From Seminavis robusta (lineage: Eukaryota > Bacillariophyta > Bacillariophyceae > Naviculales > Naviculaceae), in NCBI GenBank assembly GCA_903772945.1, contig CAICTM010001333.1:6349-31524 (forward strand): a stretch of 25,176 bases of DNA. Reading direction: 5' to 3'. Positions 9,098 to 19,146 of this stretch are shown here, in pieces. A program made the position numbers and the translations under genes. The number at the start of each line of letters is the position of its first letter. Positions within the stretch are counted from its first letter, which is position 1. The notes under the pieces were generated by a model. The model worked only from the letters and a program-made list of their open reading frames with translations, did no database searches and was not told where the DNA came from.

Positions 9098-9212
9098 ATT
9101 GACACAAGAAGAAGTCTTCCGGCCTTCCACAGCACAGTACAGAAAACAACTCCATACGTGTCATTGTTGCTTTCTAACAAGCTCCTGACGGCCGAAAAAT
9201 CCCATTGTCGCC
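9098..9212 (+). repeat. Direct repeat copy 2
   Basis: Partner of 8648-8760, 450 bases downstream in the same orientation. Weaker similarity extends about 30 bases upstream (CGACG...TTGGAA). The pair with its 337-base interior could be a small terminal-repeat element or an old tandem duplication. Confidence 0.85.
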
Positions 9213-10042
9213 TATACAGACTGAGTGACTGATCGACACCTGCTACTGTTACCACCCCTCCATTGATATCTAACTCTCTCCAAGAGGAACAACAAACAAC
9301 AACAGAGTTCCTGTAAGGACTTGAGTTCTTGTATCTCCAGGCTTGGCTGAATTTGCTAGTTTCACAGCCCCTCCCTGAGATACCCAGCTCCTCTCCAAAG
9401 GATCTCACCCCCACAAGAACCAACTACAAAAGTTGCCCCTCTGGTTATAACAGATTGTGCAACACCTTCATTGAAACAGCCACCTCTCTCCCCTACTGCC
9501 TCTCCTACTGAGCCTCAGAACTCCAAAGGATTGAGCCCAGACAGAACTGCAGCGTGGCTGTGGCATAGATATTAATACATAACTGACTCTATCTCTTCTC
9601 ATTGATTGTTGAGTGACTCTCCAGTGACTTTCCACATTCCACTGAATCGAGTACCCTCTCCACATCTTGCTTGACTCTCTGTTGCATGTCTGACCCTACA
9701 ACAGATTGAGTACCACCCTTGAGACAACACAGTTTCATCCAGTAACACAGCCCTTCAACCAACAACACCCTGATCCCCCCACCACTGCCTCTACTGGCTA
9801 TAGCGTGACTTCTCAGTTTTCCCTGAAAGAATCCCTAACAGCTTTGGCTCTGATACCATCCTATCCTGCAGGTAAGTGGTATACCTGCACAAGACTTGGC
9901 CACAGCCTTTGATCAGTGGCAACAACAACCCACAACTTGATATAAACCTTGATTACCAGTGCCTCAGTGCATTGCCCTTGAATACACCCTTCTACATCAA
10001 TCATCTCGCCACCTCATAAGCAACCTCCATTGCTTGCGTTGA
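9213..10042. other. Spacer, pyrimidine-rich, no confident gene
   Basis: Only short open frames interrupted by many stops. A Gln/Thr/Pro/Ser-rich piece is open at 9706-9912. A sequence with a perfect splice-donor look, CTGCAG/GTAAGT, occurs at about 9871, but no clear matching acceptor. It may be the decayed 5' part of the Pro/Gln-rich segment that follows. Confidence 0.35.
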
Positions 10043-10606
10043 AGCAACGACACTACAGTCAATACTCCGAGGATACACAACCCTCCCACCAACCCCACCA
10101 AACCACCCACCATGACTTCCCCATGTCTACCCACCACTTCACTCAAACCCAAGGTCCTCCCAGACATTCCCCCACTCCCACACTTCACCCAACCAAACAA
10201 TCCACCATCCTCCGCAGACTTCACAACACCACTCCCCAGATGATCAGCCAAAGCTCCTAGAGCATGCAGCCATCTTGAGGATCACACCCTTCCGAATCAC
10301 ACCCTACCCTATCAGGAGGATGCCTTTGTTCTCACCCTTGAACAGAGGCACGCCTCTATCCTACAACACACCATCAACCATGCTACATCCCAACTCCTAC
10401 AACAACACTCCAACACCAACAGGATCTCCCCTCCTGCCCCTGGCCCCAGCCCACTTCCAGTGCCCCCTTATCCTCCTTCTATTGACTCAACAACCCCTCA
10501 AACAGCCCACAACACTCCAGCAGCCACTGTGCCTCCCTCCTGGGAACCACACACTGCCAGTGTGTCATTTGACCCCATCTTCTGCCTCTTGTTGGCCTCT
10601 ATCTAA
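10043..10606 (+). pseudogene. Degenerate Pro/Thr/Gln-rich open region, possibly retroelement Gag-like
   Basis: One reading frame is open from 10043 to the TAA at 10604 except for a single TGA at 10241. An ATG lies at 10112. The first part is Pro/Thr/His-rich low complexity. Around 10310-10410 it becomes helical (DAFVLTLEQRHASILQHTI, then NHATSQLLQQ), followed by a Pro/Ser-rich tail. Helix plus Pro-rich composition resembles retroelement Gag, but no zinc knuckle is present, so the assignment is a guess. Other frames also contain open pieces because of the low complexity. Confidence 0.35.
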
Positions 10607-10932
10607 CAATTTTTGTGCATTGGATGGGTCTTACACCTGCTCTGGTCCAGCCTGAGGAGTACCACCTCTACGGGCTCTGCTGGCATCCTGCCTTGCATGC
10701 CAAGGCCTTGCCACAGCTTGGGACCTATCACCCAGACACACTTATTGGCGAGCACTCTTTGGTATGGCAATCTAACTGGTCCCACGGTCCTATGGTGGAT
10801 AATGGTTTCAATACCGAACAAAAATCCTGTGTAACGCCCTGTAGACCCAGTTTTTGCGCTGCAGGTTCCCTATCAATGCTCACCCCCCCACCCAGGCATC
10901 TGTCTATTGGTGCTGGCTCCACGTTGGGCTAG
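10573..10932 (+). pseudogene. Open segment of unknown function, no start codon of its own
   Basis: Open for 119 codons with a balanced composition in the middle, for example ALVQPEEYHLYGLCWHPALH and LVWQSNWSHGPMVDNGF, ending in a less protein-like tail. It overlaps the end of the previous degenerate frame in another register, which suggests one decayed gene with a frameshift near 10600. The first in-frame ATG is at 10624. I do not recognise the family. Confidence 0.35.
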
Positions 10933-11095
10933 TGGATGAGGTCATGTTGATTGGGCAAATAAGTAGATGTCGACTCAGCTAGGTGGCGGCTTCCCCACCA
11001 CTTGCCCGCGTCAATTAAAGCCACTCCGTGGCCATAGTTTGTTAAACTAACGAGTAATTTACACTCCTAGTCGAATCTAGCTGTGCAGGCACTCG

Positions 11096-12063
11096 GTGAA
11101 ATACGTTGATGCCTTGGCGCAGATTGCAGTCAACGGGATTGCTCCACGTGATTACTGTGGCGGCGAAGACGAAGCCGCTTCCAAGTACGTTCTCCAGGCT
11201 GCCTGGAACGGAGCAGCTCAGCCTGCTTTGGACGATGTTGACATTACGTTCGGCATAAATGGCCTGTATCGAAGCGGTCTGTCCCTACAAGGCTCTTGAA
11301 AAGCAGAAAACGCTTCATGCGCCGCCAAGATGCGTAAGGCTGCTGATATGTCTACTCGGGCTTATGATCAAAACCTCAGATCGGATAACACCGATGAACT
11401 TCCTGTCTACACCTTTTGGATCCCAACCAAACGTTGAATCATGACAAGAATCATTGACATTGTTTTTCATGGAATTCACGCTCGTGAGATGAAGAAGAGG
11501 ACGAACACAGACTTCGATCCTGTTCTCAGCTCCTATCGGAGCAACCAATTGGATTCTGTGAACGCAGAATACCTCCGAAGACTTTGACAAGGGCGGGCGA
11601 CGCAAGCACGCTCCTTTCAAGAACACACAGCAAGAAGTACAAGTCTTACTCGCAACAAAGAAACTCTTCCAAAGAACGAAGGAAAAATGCGTCGACTACC
11701 ACGAGTCCAGCACTCACATTACTGCTATTGATTACTCTGAGAAACTCAAGCAAGTCATCGTCTTGACAACATAGCAAGCCAGCGTACAACAAAACACAAG
11801 ACTTGGAAACGCAAGTCGACGACGCCAAGAACGCTACACAAGAAGTGAACTCTCTGTCCTCAAGAAGAAGTTTCCAACGCAGCTCAAGGCTGATCGAAGA
11901 AGAAAAGCGAATCAACCATGTTGCAAGCGCGAATCTGAGACACTCCGACAACGAGGACAGACTCTCTGTTGGATCCATCAACTGATGGACAAGAAAGGTG
12001 CCGCTGTCGACAAGGCGCTTGCGGAATTCGACTTCAATCATTCGGATGGGAGAGATTCCGTCT
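11096..12063 (+). pseudogene. Degenerate coding-like region of unknown family
   Basis: Starting at 11096 one frame reads like protein (KYVDALAQIAVNGIAPRDYC, then WNGAAQPALDDVDITFGING) to a TGA at 11297. It continues in the same frame through a stop at 11435 and on to 11588, including the piece TDFDPVLSSYRSNQLDSVNA. A shift near 11588 then opens a Lys/Arg-rich frame (FKNTQQEVQVLLATKKLFQR) to 11770 and, after a TAG, to a TGA at 12061. Several short charged stretches fit a nucleic-acid binding protein. Its place just upstream of the gypsy protease/RT fragment would suit a decayed Gag, but no Gag motif is visible. Confidence 0.35.
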
Positions 12064-12540
12064 GAGGATTAGGCCAGGAATGATGATTCAACGGAACCCA
12101 TGTTCCGATTTCTCATACTAAGTGATGAAGAAATCTCACTAAATAGTAAACAAGATTTTGTTGCAAATAACAGAAGTCTACGGCAAATTAGATAATTGCT
12201 AGTAACTGCTCAACTAGCACTGACGATTGTTCAGCATCGTTAACTTCGTCCATGGCCAAATAAACTGCAGCAGACGTCGCACTACAAGAGACCTCAAAAC
12301 TATCAGTCTATGTTAGATTTAACAGACGAGCGGAAAGGGAAACGAAAACCCGCTTACACTCTTGTGTTTATGGAACAGAGAGCATCCGGAACGTTTTACT
12401 CAAATCTATTCTAAGAATTTTACTCATGAAGATCATGTGGGGCGTCCAACACTTACCGACTGCTTCTAGAAGGAATTGAGACCCCGCACGAAGTTTTTTG
12501 TTAAAAGGGCACCCAACCCTCCTGATTCCCGAGTTCCACG
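12064..12540. other. No gene recognised between degenerate region and gypsy fragment
   Basis: Stops in all frames. Given the gypsy protease end at 12561, this is where the front of the protease would be expected, but no DTG/DSG catalytic triplet could be found. Confidence 0.35.
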
Positions 12541-12560
12541 ATGATAGAATTTAATGGAAT

Positions 12561-13613
12561 TTGCACGTCAACAAGAACTTGAGGGCGCAAGACGTGATCA
12601 TAGATAAAGACACTCTCTGCGACATAAGAATCAAGTTTGATTTCACTACATTGTCATTGGGGTGGAACCAAACATTTTTCCCGGCGAGAGAGCCACCTGG
12701 AAGGAGACTTCTCCTTTCCGGTTCTGAGGTTGTCAGCGACAACGCAGATGGTCTTAAGAAGATTCTTGATTCGACATATGAACAAATAGTCTTAAGGCAG
12801 ATATGCCACAGTCGAAATCCGTTAAACAGGGAGGAGCAAGAACTGCCTCATGCCTTTTCAACCAATGGCTTCGACCCAGTCGAGGTAACTTTGGGGAGTT
12901 GCGATGGACGACTACGAAGTAGGACTTCGTCCCGACGTTAAATCTTATTACACTAGGGTCACCCTACTTCTCGGGTCCATACCAACACTGTTAAGAAGGA
13001 GGTTGAACGTCTCTGCGAAACAAGGGCACTCAAGAAGGTAAATCGTTCCAAAGGGCAGGCGACACCAACTTTTATCATTCCCAAGAAGAAGGGATCTGCA
13101 CGATTCATCTCGGATTTTCGGGAACCGAACAAAGGATCAAGCGGAACCCTTATCCTATCCCAAAAAACAGGACATGCTCTTGAACCCAGATGGATTCAAA
13201 TGCGCTACCAGTCTAGACCTGAACAGGTGATACTATCACATCGATCTGTCACCTCACCCGAAGCAACACTATACCATTGCACTCCGAAGGGAAAGCACGA
13301 GTACCAGAGGTTGCCAATGGGCCGATGTAATAGTCCCGACATCTTGCAAAGGAAGATAAAAACACACATGCATGACATAGAAAATGTCCGGCATACGTTG
13401 ATGTTCAACTCATCCTAACGGACCTCGATCTCGCAGATCGCGTTGAACACACTGGAAACGAAAAACTCTGCCAAACAATGAATTTGCTCTGTAGTTTTAC
13501 TCTACAGAAGGGGCAGATTGAACTCCCAGAGTTTTGGCTATGTAATGAGTTCGAACAGGCAGCAGAATGTATGTATGTGACCCGAGTTGGCATGACGGGG
13601 ATGGCAGGCGCAT
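12561..13613 (+). pseudogene. Ty3/gypsy Pol fragment: protease end, linker and reverse transcriptase, heavily frameshifted
   Basis: In order: the end of the protease domain (QDVIIDKDTLCDIRIKFDFT, LSLGW) at 12585-12670; the linker with ILDSTYEQIVL and NREEQELPHAF at 12750-12890; then VKKEVERLCETRALKKVNRS at about 12985-13050; FIIPKKKGSARFISDFREPN at 13070-13130; a frame change to DMLLNPDGFKCATSLDLN; another to YHIDLSPHPK; then EYQRLPMGRCNSPDILQRKI to about 13360. These are the finger and palm motifs of Ty3/gypsy reverse transcriptase. The YxDD active site is expected near 13395-13415 and is not preserved (HTLMFNSS). At least four frame changes and several stops make it dead. RNase H and integrase are not seen downstream. 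Confidence 0.88.
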
Positions 13614-13875
13614 GACTCGATCCTTGCACAGACCGGGTATACTACTATCTATATGTGTATACCTATATATATTATAACAACAGGTTAACCGTCCTAGAAG
13701 AGGAGTTCTCACATTCACAAAGTACAGGAAAAGAAAACAATTACGACCTCATGAAAACCAAAAAACAGTCAAGGATGCACTGACAAAAGACAGATGGGTA
13801 TGCACCGAAAGAGGCAAACAAAGGAAGAAATCACATGTTAATTTAGACGTTAATTTTTCAGGTCTAGAATATTAC
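13614..13875. other. No gene; AT-rich tract
   Basis: Includes an alternating purine-pyrimidine TATATGTGTATACCTATATATATTATA stretch around 13651-13676. Nothing coding recognised. Confidence 0.4.
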
Positions 13876-14297
13876 CTAAAACCTTCCACCTTGAATCCTC
13901 CTGGCTAGCCCGATAATCTTTTTGCATGATGGTGATTCTCTTGGCATGGATAACACAAAGGTTGGAACATTGGAACAAGTCCACAAGATGGGCTTCTGAT
14001 GCTTGCTGGAGAGCTTCCATTGCAGCACCCTTGGAACCTGATGTCTTTTCTAATATCAGAAGCTATGACTCGGACAAGACGCTGAACGGGCAGTCTCCTG
14101 ATTAGAAGATCGGTTGACTTCTGGAACCTTCGAATTTCTCTGAAAGCCACAGTTCCTGGGCGAAAGCGCTGTCGCTTTTTGACAAACACCTTCAATGGAG
14201 GAGGGACCTTCCTGGCGGCCCGCCCTGCTAGCGCTTTCCGGAATCAGGGATGTTGTCCGTCGACCACTTTGCTTGCAGTTGGTCTAGTCCTTACCAT
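13876..14297 (-). pseudogene. Histone H3 pseudogene
   Basis: Reads from an ATG at 14297-14295. The N-terminal tail is degraded (MVRTRPTASK) and meets an in-frame TGA after 17 codons; the same frame goes on with [11 protein letters not shown], then [38 protein letters not shown] and [10 protein letters not shown], matching the H3 alpha-N helix, alpha-1 and loop. A one-base insertion then shifts the frame, after which [16 protein letters not shown] and [17 protein letters not shown] match alpha-2 and alpha-3. A second one-base insertion restores RRIQGGRF and a TAG at 13878-13876, the normal H3 end. Counting those two insertions out gives 139 codons against 136 for canonical H3. No introns. Loop 1 has the length of canonical H3, not of the centromeric variant. 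It is isolated, with no other histone beside it. Confidence 0.92.
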
Positions 14298-14639
14298 AAT
14301 GGAAGAAATCAATTTTATGTCTAATTATTTTTGGACTGTGGATGTAGATAGTCGGTTAAACTGCAATGCATAGTAGCGAATGCGTCTTTAGCTCTCTAGT
14401 ACATACTTCCTGCTGTTATTATATCAATATAGTCGTTGCATTACTGGGGCTGGGGGCTGGTTGAGGGGTCATTCGTTTTCTATATACTGAAGGTTTGAGT
14501 TCGTTGGCATGAAATTCAAGGAATCTCGTTGGCATGAACTATCTTTTGAAAAAGGATGGGGGAAGGGGGGAGAGATTTTTGAAAATCTGTCAGTCTCACA
14601 AAAATACTGTCCCGACAAACGAAACGAAAAACAAGGAAT
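14298..14639. other. No gene recognised
   Basis: Upstream side of the H3 pseudogene. A short near-duplicate (GTTGGCATGAA) occurs at about 14504 and 14529. A purine-rich run lies at 14550-14575. Confidence 0.35.
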
Positions 14640-15830
14640 AATATTCCACTCCCTGGTTCTTGGGTGGATAGTGAGTGTGCAGATGCAGAGGCGTATGCCA
14701 ATGCTACCAGGATCTTGTTTAGTGGGTGCCCTCTGTGACTAGAAGAAGATACCTGCCACCTTTGCTTTGAGTTCAAGCTCAACTAGTTGAGGGCTCCAGG
14801 TGCTAGGTGGGCCACCAGAAACCTTAAAAGACCACGCTCCAAATTCACCTCCGGAAACACTATCAGCGAGTCGAATCCTCTTTATGGTGAAGATGGGCCA
14901 TGTTTTGATAGTGGATCGGGAGCTAATAGTAAGAAGAAGAGAAGCAAGAAGACCAGTGACAAGAAAGTAACCTGTCAAGGGAAGAAGACTGGTGAGAAGA
15001 GGATTGCAGTAGGTGGTCAAAGGTCAAGAACTGCCAAGCACAGACAAGGAAGAAGGAAGGAGTCGTAGCAGCGAGACAGGAGAGCCAACAATCAAGGCTG
15101 AACTTCACCGTAGAAGGATACCCAAGAGAGTCATCTGAGTACGAGCATAGTGAGGGCAAGATAGTGTACAGGCCGCCGGGCTATGGCAAGAGCAAGGAGG
15201 ACGAGGAAAATGGCATCCTAGCTCGCCACTGTGACATCTCTCACCTCAAACCATGCCTTGCCACTGCCTGGGACCAGAAGATTCGTGATAGCTGCCACCA
15301 GCACTTGATAGCTGACAAGAGAACTATCAATTTCACAAAGAGGGCTGTGGAAAAGATGCTACAGAAGGATCACTGCAGGCTTTTCATGTAAAGGTATCGC
15401 ATCAAGGTTCCCATCCCAGTTTGCATTTTTTCAACCTCGGAACTGACAGTAGATGTGTATGGGAAGAGGATGCTAGACGATGAAGCTAACATGAAATCAA
15501 GTGATGATGATGAAACGGTTGACGGGAACCTGGAGGGGTTGAAAGTCGACTTGTATGGTTATATGAAACTGTCGTGCAAGGATGACAGCACCAATGAAAG
15601 CAGCGACGATGAGTCAGAATCAGATGAGAGAGGAGGGAGAATGCAGGAAGAGGACAAAGTGTGATGAAATTGTCTTGGAATACTCTGATGAGGAGGGTGA
15701 AGAAGAGCTGTACCGTCCTGTATTCCAAAACCAATCTGAGACGGTAAAGGTAGTCAGAAAACAAACTGATGCTCCTCCTGCCACAAAAGCAAACAGCGTC
15801 TCTATCGGAAGCTGCAAATAACAAACTGGA
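14640..15830 (+). pseudogene. Decayed gene: Lys/Arg-rich then Asp/Glu/Ser-rich protein
   Basis: Pieces in consecutive frames look like one protein. A frame with WVDSECADAEAYANATRILF and, after a TAG, EEDTCHLCFEFKLN leads to a Lys/Ser-rich part (SKKKRSKKTSDKKVTCQGKK) ending at 15068. A second frame, open from 14996, carries ESSEYEHSEGKIVYRPPGYG, then LKPCLATAWDQKIRDSCHQH and a TAA at 15389. The same frame continues as RYRIKVPIPVCIFSTSELTV and an acidic stretch (SSDDDETVDG; SSDDESESDE) to 15664. A third frame ends acidic (EYSDEEGEEEL) at 15821. Basic and acidic blocks suggest a nuclear or chromatin protein. No family is recognised. Confidence 0.45.
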
Positions 15831-15971
15831 GGCTAAGGAGGGCAACAAAGTAGAAAGTCTGTCGTCCTGCGCATCCGATGAAGATGAAATGAAGTTCACC
15901 ATGAAGCTTACGTGAAGGGAGATCTAACAAAGAGTAGAAGAGTTCATATTAGTATATCTCTCTCTTTTCCC

Positions 15972-16455
15972 ACGCTCTAGAGTGGCAGGCCACTTCATCC
16001 TATCTGACTCACTACAACAACCAAACACAGCTCCCAAACCAGTGGACAAGCTCCCTCCACACAACGGAGCCATCCTAATCATCAGCTCCATTCTACCCAT
16101 GGTGCTTGCCTCAGCTACGGAAGCAGAACTGGCAGCTCTATACTACAATGCCAGGGAAGCTTGCACAATCCGCACAACCTTGGACGAAATGGGCCATCCA
16201 CAACCAGCCACCCCGATTTAAACCGACAACGAGGTGGCCGTTGGACTCGCCCTTAACACAGTCAAACAACGACGATCCAAAGCAATCGACATGCGCTTCT
16301 ATTGGATCAGAGATCGCATACAACAGGGCCAATTCCTAGTATATTGGCGCCCTGGCAAAGAGAATGATGCTGACTACTTCAGCAGGCATCACCGACAGCT
16401 CACCACATTCTCAAACGCCCACGCTATCTCCAGCCCATACCTGAGTAGAGGCTGA
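15972..16455 (+). pseudogene. Ty1/copia RNase H end, right copy, one nonsense codon
   Basis: Enters in frame at the arm boundary with RSRVAGHFILSD, continues PMVLASATEAELAALYYNAR and then GHPQPATPI, where a TAA at 16219-16221 replaces the usual Gln codon. It goes on in the same frame as TDNEVAVGLALNTVKQRRSK, AIDMRFYWIRDRIQQGQFLV and GKENDADYFSRHH, ending TGA at 16453. This is the RNase H domain at the C-terminus of copia Pol, with the D-N and A-D-Y-F motifs. Nothing upstream of 15972 matches copia Pol, so the element is cut exactly at the arm boundary. Confidence 0.92.
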
Positions 16456-16458
16456 GGG

Positions 16459-16607
16459 TGTGCTGATTCCGGCCGTCTGACCGTCCACCGTCAACCGGAA
16501 TCTAGCCTCCACTCATCTACAGATCCAGAGACAACAAAGTAGCTTTTCCTCATAATCTTATAACATCATTCGTAATACATCTATGGCTACCTTTAGTCTC
16601 TTCAACA
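16459..16607 (+). mobile_element. Copia 3' LTR remnant (right copy)
   Basis: Directly after the RNase H stop and a purine-rich tract (16445-16458) comes TGTGCTGATTCCGGCCG, the expected LTR start. The 3' end is placed tentatively at ...CTTCAACA. Without a second LTR or target-site duplication the exact end is uncertain. Confidence 0.55.
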
Positions 16608-16974
16608 AAGTGTGCCGTTAAATACAAACACACTAAAACAACCAGCTTACCAGAGAAATGCACTGTGCCTTTAAATAAACACACTTGAACACACCAATTT
16701 ACCTGTTTCAAAGAACCTGCCACTTAAATAAACACACCAAAACACACCAAGGAACACACCAAGGTACACACCAAGGTACACACCAAATTCGCAACAACCC
16801 CTCGTTTTTGGTTCTACTCGCTGAGATCTTACATCCAGCAAAACTCCTGACTGAAGGATGCGTTGAGGATGCGTTCAACAACGGATCTAGACACTACCAG
16901 TAGCTAGCTAGCCTGGATTCTTTTGGGCACCTGTTGCTTGCTTCAAAATCCTCCCTCCCCGCCAATGACGAGCT
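16608..16974. other. Upstream region of gene F (right arm)
   Basis: AT/AC-rich sequence with TTTAAATAAACACACC-like blocks at about 16670 and 16724, and an ACACACCAAGGT tandem repeat at 16738-16791. The start codon of gene F follows at 16975. The promoter must lie here, but no element can be named. Confidence 0.55.
16738..16791 (+). repeat. 12-bp tandem repeat ACACACCAAGGT, right arm
   Basis: Three full units plus partial flanking copies; the left arm has one more unit. Located 185-240 bases before the gene F ATG. Confidence 0.88.
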
Positions 16975-18426
16975 ATGATGTTGGTCCTCTACATCCAAAG
17001 ACTAGCATTACATGTTGTAATAGCACTGGTGGTAGCGACAGAACTAGCATCGAGCCAGCAAGATGAATGTCGCATCGACTTTGCGTCGGGCCAGACTTGT
17101 AGATTTGACGAGCTAAGCAATGGAGTCTCCACTTTGATTTATCCCGATCCCAGCAGCGGGGCCCGTTGTTTTACTGACACTCGAAGGGATGGCACCCCGC
17201 AAGAGTATTTCTTTCAGGTGATCCCGGGTGATGTGAGTAACTTGCTGCTCTGGTTTCAAGGAGGAAGCGCTTGCTTTAGCACTGAAACTTGCATCGACGG
17301 TGGATTGACCGTCCAAGATATATTTCCGCTGAATCTGACTTTATTTAGCAATGGGGTGTTGGATACGACTGATCCACGCAATCCTTTTGCTGGGTGGACA
17401 CTGGTATATCTTCCGTATTGTTCCGGAGACAGCTTTATGGGCAACAAGGTGACGGAGGACGGGCTCGTTCATTTCAAAGGAAACAAGAATGCTAGAGCTG
17501 TCCTTGATTGGTTGTTTGCCAACTTTGGTGATGGCGCCGATAATGTGGATAACCGACCATTGCAAAGAGCCATATTTGGGGGGTTGTCGTCCGGGGCCCT
17601 AGCATTGGCCTACTGGTCCAATCTGCTCCTTCAATGGATCAATTCGGGGTTCACACAGCAAGTCCAAAAGCCAATCACCACCGTTTTGTTCGATTCCAAC
17701 GTGTTCTTCTTCAAGGAATACCTGTCGGACCGGGTCTTGGAAATATGGGATGTCTGTCAGCCGAATATTGGTTTTAATCAAACCATTTTGGAGCTTTGCA
17801 AGCAGGGAGACTTTTTTGGCCTCGAAGCCGTTCTTTTGGTAACCAAGACGTATACGGATGTCCCGTTTGCCTTTATCCTGGGCAAGGGCGACTTGGTACT
17901 GCTTGACGGGTGGTGTGTCAGTGGATTGGAAGGAATCGACGTCGCGGCGGGGAGTATTGACCTTGCAAATTTTGGGTTGGCAGATGTGTTTACGGTGTTA
18001 CTCTATCTCGCCCAATCCGATCCGGCCCAGGTTTTGGATGCCCTCTATTGCACTCCATCGCGATTCTACAAGAAGGTCCAAGAACGGCTCTTGATCCTTC
18101 ACGAGAATGTCAATGAGGAAAACAACGTGCTGTCTTACTTTATCAATACGCCGGACCATGCCTTTTTGCCGTTTGAAGTATTCTACACGACTTCGGCCAG
18201 TGATGGATGTACGTTTCCGACCGTATCGAGTGACAGTCCCCCATCCTTGGTCGATTGGGTTTCTTCCTTGGTGTACCGCGTGGAAGGGGCACGACTTTCC
18301 TCAGAATGCGTCAAAGGAGTGGGTCTCTGGCCGTGGGACGACTTTGGATGCAACAAAGAGGTGACTCATCAATTTCATATTGCCAAAGGAGACGATTCTG
18401 TGACGATTCCTCCCAACCCGCCTTGA
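16975..18426 (+). CDS. Gene F, right copy: secreted pectinacetylesterase/Notum-family hydrolase
   Basis: Intact 483-codon gene. Residues 1-27 are a signal peptide (hydrophobic LALHVVIALVVATELASS). The mature protein has LLWFQGGSACFSTETC (about 91-106), a Gly-Gly oxyanion region followed by cysteines; YCSGDSFMGNKV (148-159), a block conserved in this family; and FGGLSSGALALAYW (201-214) with nucleophile Ser205. Asp240 (VLFDSN) and His395 (PDHAF) are candidates for the rest of the triad. These enzymes are alpha/beta hydrolases acting as carboxylesterases on acetylated polysaccharide or, for Notum, on a lipid-modified protein. In an alga a role in cell-wall, mucilage or environmental polysaccharide turnover is plausible but inferred. 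No intron is needed. The start ATG-ATG is preceded by the repeat-rich region described above. Confidence 0.92.
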   Translation: MMLVLYIQRLALHVVIALVVATELASSQQDECRIDFASGQTCRFDELSNGVSTLIYPDPSSGARCFTDTRRDGTPQEYFFQVIPGDVSNLLLWFQGGSACFSTETCIDGGLTVQDIFPLNLTLFSNGVLDTTDPRNPFAGWTLVYLPYCSGDSFMGNKVTEDGLVHFKGNKNARAVLDWLFANFGDGADNVDNRPLQRAIFGGLSSGALALAYWSNLLLQWINSGFTQQVQKPITTVLFDSNVFFFKEYLSDRVLEIWDVCQPNIGFNQTILELCKQGDFFGLEAVLLVTKTYTDVPFAFILGKGDLVLLDGWCVSGLEGIDVAAGSIDLANFGLADVFTVLLYLAQSDPAQVLDALYCTPSRFYKKVQERLLILHENVNEENNVLSYFINTPDHAFLPFEVFYTTSASDGCTFPTVSSDSPPSLVDWVSSLVYRVEGARLSSECVKGVGLWPWDDFGCNKEVTHQFHIAKGDDSVTIPPNPP

Positions 18427-19146
18427 TTTCATTCGAAATGTTGTAAACATACATGGAGGTGGCTGTCTCATCAATTTCACGAATCTCTTGCTGCAAGCTG
18501 GTAAGGCGGAAGTGCATATAATGATGGTCTACTATCTAGTTCCATGAGTGCTAAAGAAGCTACTCTGCTTGAAGACTCGCATTTGAGGCTGATTGGCAAT
18601 GCAAGCAAAAACGGGGAAGCCAGGCCCCTCTGAAGCCAAACCCTCTGAAGTTGCGCCAAGCCCTCCTCGGTGTCAAGAGGAGCAATTGAGTCATCATCAT
18701 CTGTTCATCCCACCCACGATATGAAGACCCACCGTTCCGTTCAACGTACCTTACACTGATCATGTTGCCAGAAATACCAAGTAACAACTTGTGTGTTGCT
18801 GTGCTTTCATCTACTACATGTAGCTAGCTAGTACAAAGGTAGCACTGGTAGGCCGATCCGTCTGAAGTTACAGTCAACCCTTGCTATGTAGCCTGGCTTA
18901 AGACCTCCTTGTCTAGCTACCGTAGCTACGTGTAGCTTTAGTTGCACCTCCATTATGTGAATTAAATTATTATTGCCATACGTTCGTTATGGTGTCTGAT
19001 GTCTTCAGTCCTCGCGTCTTCGCGGCTTCACTGCATGCTCCCCTTCGTTGGAAAGTTGGAAAGCTTTCTCTGACTTCGACTCCATGACATACTGTATGCT
19101 GGGAAGGAGTGATTGAGCTAGTGACACAACAAGACAACAAGGGATA
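18427..19146. other. Intergenic region between genes F and D (right arm)
   Basis: Mirror of 4995-5711. AT-rich AATTAAATTATTATTG around 18960 and palindromic CTAGCTAG-type sequence at 18820-18830. No gene seen; likely 3' region of F and promoter of D. Confidence 0.5.

Noticed and set aside
8648..9212. LTR pair of a full retrotransposon
   Set aside because: Only 337 bases lie between the repeats and no TG...CA ends, primer site or coding interior were found.
9866..9880. Perfect CAG/GTAAGT splice donor
   Set aside because: No coherent coding on both sides and no clear acceptor, so an intron cannot be supported.
9997..10251. Gly/Val-rich minus-strand frame
   Set aside because: Antisense of a Pro/Thr/His low-complexity region, with no motif.
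10930..11095. Possible tRNA or other structured RNA in the short gap
   Set aside because: No cloverleaf, anticodon arm or internal promoter boxes could be recognised.
13876..14297. Centromeric H3 variant (CENP-A type)
   Set aside because: The loop between the first two core helices has the canonical H3 length and the helix text is closer to canonical H3.
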